Below are positions 62,545 through 64,000 of a stretch of DNA of 64,000 nt, in pieces (positions within the stretch are counted from its first letter, which is position 1; the number at the start of each line of letters is the position of its first letter). The notes below the pieces were generated by a model. The model worked only from the letters and a program-made list of their open reading frames with translations, made no database searches and was not told the origin of the DNA. The translations under genes and the position numbers were made by a program. The DNA lies in the NCBI RefSeq assembly GCF_018918045.1, contig NZ_JAHLPU010000018.1:61329-125328 (forward strand). Reading direction: 5' to 3'. Source of the DNA: Pseudoflavonifractor sp. MSJ-30. GTDB taxonomy: Bacteria > Bacillota > Clostridia > Oscillospirales > Oscillospiraceae.

Positions 62545-63156
62545 TGACGGCAGCAGGCGGGATAAATCTTACGGCTTAGGTCGGGTTTGTTTTCCCCGGC
62601 GGGAACCTGCCGTTGCCGTTCAGGCCGTTTCCGTTTCATCCCGCCGCATATGTGTCGCCAGCATATATACCCGATTGCCACTTAGTCCGTACCGCAATCC
62701 CCCGCCTGCCCAATTACGACAGCCTAGGTGATTTCCACAGCAGAGAACACCGTAGTCTTAGCCTCTTTTGCAAATATGGTTTCCAGAAGCGATATCGGCA
62801 TCCGCTATGGCCATAGCGGACAGCCGCCTGTTCCTCTTTCCCCGCATATTCACTCAAGGCAGGCTACGCTGCACGCAGCAACACGATTCTGTGCACTGCC
62901 TTGCAGGTTCTAATCCCGGTTCGTACGCGAGCGGGCCTCCGAGAGGTTCTCTTCGTCGTCGCACAAGACCGGGTCTCCACGGAAAACGGGTCGTATGTTC
63001 CATGCCATTGGAACGCGCCCGGAATCCTTAACCCCCAGCATCCACCCCAAACTGGGCGTAAAAAGCAGACACCAGGGACTTCACCGATGTGCCCTTCAAA
63101 GGATTTTTAGGCCCTTCCTGGAAAACGGTATCTCTGACTAGGATACTGCGCCGTCA
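62545..63156 (-). ncRNA. ole: OLE RNA (ornate, large, extremophilic RNA)
   Basis: This 612-nt stretch has no convincing protein gene, a good promoter at its 5' side and pairing ends: TGACGGCGCAG (63156-63146) with CTGCTGCCGTCA (62556-62545). It ends in a T-rich run 31 bases before oapA. Both length (about 610 nt) and position (just before oapA-dxs-tlyA) are those of OLE RNA. OLE RNA with OapA forms a membrane ribonucleoprotein linked to stress responses (alcohol, cold, Mg2+, energy). The call rests on context and architecture; I could not compare the primary sequence with the family model. Confidence 0.85.
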
Positions 63157-63162
63157 GTATGC

Positions 63163-63191
63163 ATTCTATCACAAATCCATAGAATATACAA
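63163..63191 (-). promoter_or_regulatory. Promoter of OLE RNA
   Basis: On the minus strand a -35 TTGTAT (63191-63186) and -10 TAGAAT (63168-63163) have a 17-base spacer. They put the start at about the first base of the closing helix (63156). Confidence 0.75.
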
Positions 63192-63232
63192 GCATAATTT
63201 GTATTTCTGTATATTTTCACCATAATATTCCA

Positions 63233-63730
63233 TTAAAAACCTGTCTCCGGCCAGTCCTTTTGGGACATATTCAAAAACCAGTCCTCAATAATGTCCCGGT
63301 GCGTCACAGCAAGGTTCAATGTCCGAACCTCCTCCCGGGTAAAAAAACGCAGCTCTCGGGATTCCCGGCTGACGCGCAGCTCCGGCTTCTGCGAAAACAC
63401 ATAGCCATACAGTGCGATGACCATCCGCCAGACACTGCCGTCCCGGTATGCCGCGATCCTGCCGGGATTATCATAGACGGAGAGCTTTGTAAAACCCGCG
63501 GCAGGAATCCGCAGCCCCAGTTCTTCATACACTTCCCGGGCCACGGCCTGACGGCCCGTCTCCCACTTCTTTGCGCCGCCGCCGATGAGGCCCCATACAT
63601 CCGCATCCACACGACGCTCCAGAAGCAGCCGGTCCTGCCACAGCAGAATGGCGTTCCCGCCCAGATGGGCACCCTGGGTGGTTTTCGGCGCGTTTCGGGG
63701 ATCGGTACAGTAAAACGTAACAATAGACAT
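63233..63730 (-). CDS. NUDIX hydrolase
   Basis: This 165-residue protein has a complete Nudix box: GGAKKWETGRQAVAREVYEELG (residues about 51-72). It hydrolyses some nucleoside diphosphate derivative; the substrate is unknown. The start follows a GGGGGG ribosome-binding site. It lies upstream of OLE RNA on the same strand, but OLE has its own promoter. Confidence 0.9.
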   Translation of the reverse strand: MSIVTFYCTDPRNAPKTTQGAHLGGNAILLWQDRLLLERRVDADVWGLIGGGAKKWETGRQAVAREVYEELGLRIPAAGFTKLSVYDNPGRIAAYRDGSVWRMVIALYGYVFSQKPELRVSRESRELRFFTREEVRTLNLAVTHRDIIEDWFLNMSQKDWPETGF

Positions 63731-63749
63731 ACTTATTTTCCCCCCATAT

Positions 63750-63786
63750 ACAAAAAGGGGATCGTTTTTTAACGATTCCCTGGTTC
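63750..63786 (-). terminator. Terminator-like hairpin downstream of the tRNA-Pro region
   Basis: On the minus strand GGGAATCGTT pairs with AACGATCCCC, followed by five T. It resembles the tRNA-Pro terminator 130 bases upstream in sequence and in a preceding CCA. Confidence 0.7.
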
Positions 63787-63890
63787 AATTCGCTGGATTT
63801 CAGGACACTGCGGTGGCCTCACCGTCCAGCCGATGAGGCGCGGAATGCCACTGACATTTCGCATTTGAGTGGGTTCGAATCCACTGTTTG

Positions 63891-63923
63891 TAAAAAAAGA
63901 GGACCGTTTCTCAACGATCCTCT
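63891..63923 (-). terminator. Terminator of tRNA-Pro
   Basis: An 11-bp stem with one mismatch (63898-63908 with 63913-63923) is followed by seven T on the minus strand, directly at the CCA end. Confidence 0.88.
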
Positions 63924-63999
63924 GGTCCGAGTGACTGGATTCGAACCAGCGGCCTCTTGAACCCCATTCAAGCGCGATACCAAACTTCGCCACACCCGG
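63923..63999 (-). tRNA. tRNA-Pro (anticodon GGG)
   Basis: Acceptor CCGGGTG pairs with CACTCGG; discriminator A and encoded CCA (63925-63923) follow. The anticodon arm CTTGA-ATGGGGT-TCAAG gives anticodon GGG. The T-arm GCTGG-TTCGAAT-CCAGT and D-arm are intact. Its promoter lies beyond the right edge. Confidence 0.95.
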
Positions 64000-64000
64000 A

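Noticed and set aside
62447..63110. Several small plus-strand frames (60-95 codons) in the OLE region
   Set aside because: They overlap each other, lack good ribosome-binding sites and resemble translations of structured RNA genes. OLE RNA explains the region.
62545..63156. RNase P RNA or tmRNA as an alternative for the large RNA
   Set aside because: The expected RNase P core sequences and tmRNA tag/tRNA-like ends are not seen. Length and neighbours fit OLE better.
63820..63890. A second tRNA gene next to tRNA-Pro
   Set aside because: Only a T-arm-like segment is present; its stem pairs only with an 8-base loop and no acceptor or anticodon arms can be formed.
63769..63993. A 74-codon minus-strand frame covering tRNA-Pro
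   Set aside because: Its first part is a translation of the tRNA gene itself; the rest has no ribosome-binding site or domain.
1..64000. CRISPR array, insertion sequence or prophage
   Set aside because: No regularly spaced repeats, transposase, integrase or phage structural genes are visible. The only tandem repeat is the 18-bp coding repeat at 50461-50520.

Overview
The window reads as the chromosome of an anaerobic, fairly GC-rich member of the Clostridia, probably Oscillospiraceae-like. I infer this from an electron-bifurcating [FeFe]-hydrogenase operon, T-box and glycine riboswitches, Asp23, RNase J, GdpP and a TepA-like ClpP, and from gene orders typical of Firmicutes. No phage, insertion sequence, CRISPR array or rRNA operon is visible. 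The first gene (DUF4097) runs off the left edge, and a tRNA-Pro gene sits at the right edge.

Layout. 1-1.9 kb: DUF4097 protein, rsmE, tRNA-Leu. 1.9-9.1 kb (minus): a corrinoid salvage operon (ecfT, fused ecfA, S component, TIM-barrel protein, cobT, cobU, cobS, short cobU-like gene, cobC). A transcobalamin-like DUF4430 lipoprotein is divergent from it. 9.8-15.8 kb: phosphohexomutase, then a cell-wall operon ftsE-ftsX-M23 activator-ctpA. 16-19.7 kb: PucR-type regulator, rsuA-like pseudouridine synthase, DUF4830 protein, FMN riboswitch and ribU. 19.9-26.5 kb (minus): asp23-nusB-tsaD-like-xseA-xseB-ispA, then tldD-tldE. 26.7-32.3 kb: tepA, ybaK, TSCPD protein, a surface protein, a tandem glycine riboswitch with an alanine/glycine symporter, and a flavin reductase. 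32.4-39.9 kb (minus): gdpP-rplI-dnaB-tilS-hpt-ftsH. 40-43 kb (plus): a structured, possibly 6S-like RNA, rnjA and dus. 43-47.1 kb (minus): hydrogenase hydCBA. 47.4-53 kb (minus): GH13 amylase, a C39-SleB fusion protein, queA-tgt. 53.1 kb: dapA. 54-56.2 kb (minus): NUDIX protein and T-box-tyrS. 56.2-63.2 kb (minus): OLE RNA-oapA-dxs-tlyA-nadK-argR-recN. 63.2-64 kb: NUDIX protein and tRNA-Pro.

The most interesting element is a roughly 612-nt gene-free stretch (62545-63156, minus). It has a good promoter, complementary ends and no protein gene. It lies directly upstream of a membrane protein with a DxxxD motif, followed by dxs and tlyA. This is the gene order known for OLE RNA and its partner OapA, so I call it OLE RNA. 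Second is the pairing of a transcobalamin-like lipoprotein with an ECF transporter and corrinoid lower-loop assembly genes, which suggests capture, import and completion of scavenged corrinoids. Gene starts were adjusted to the best ribosome-binding site where the longest open frame was clearly over-extended.
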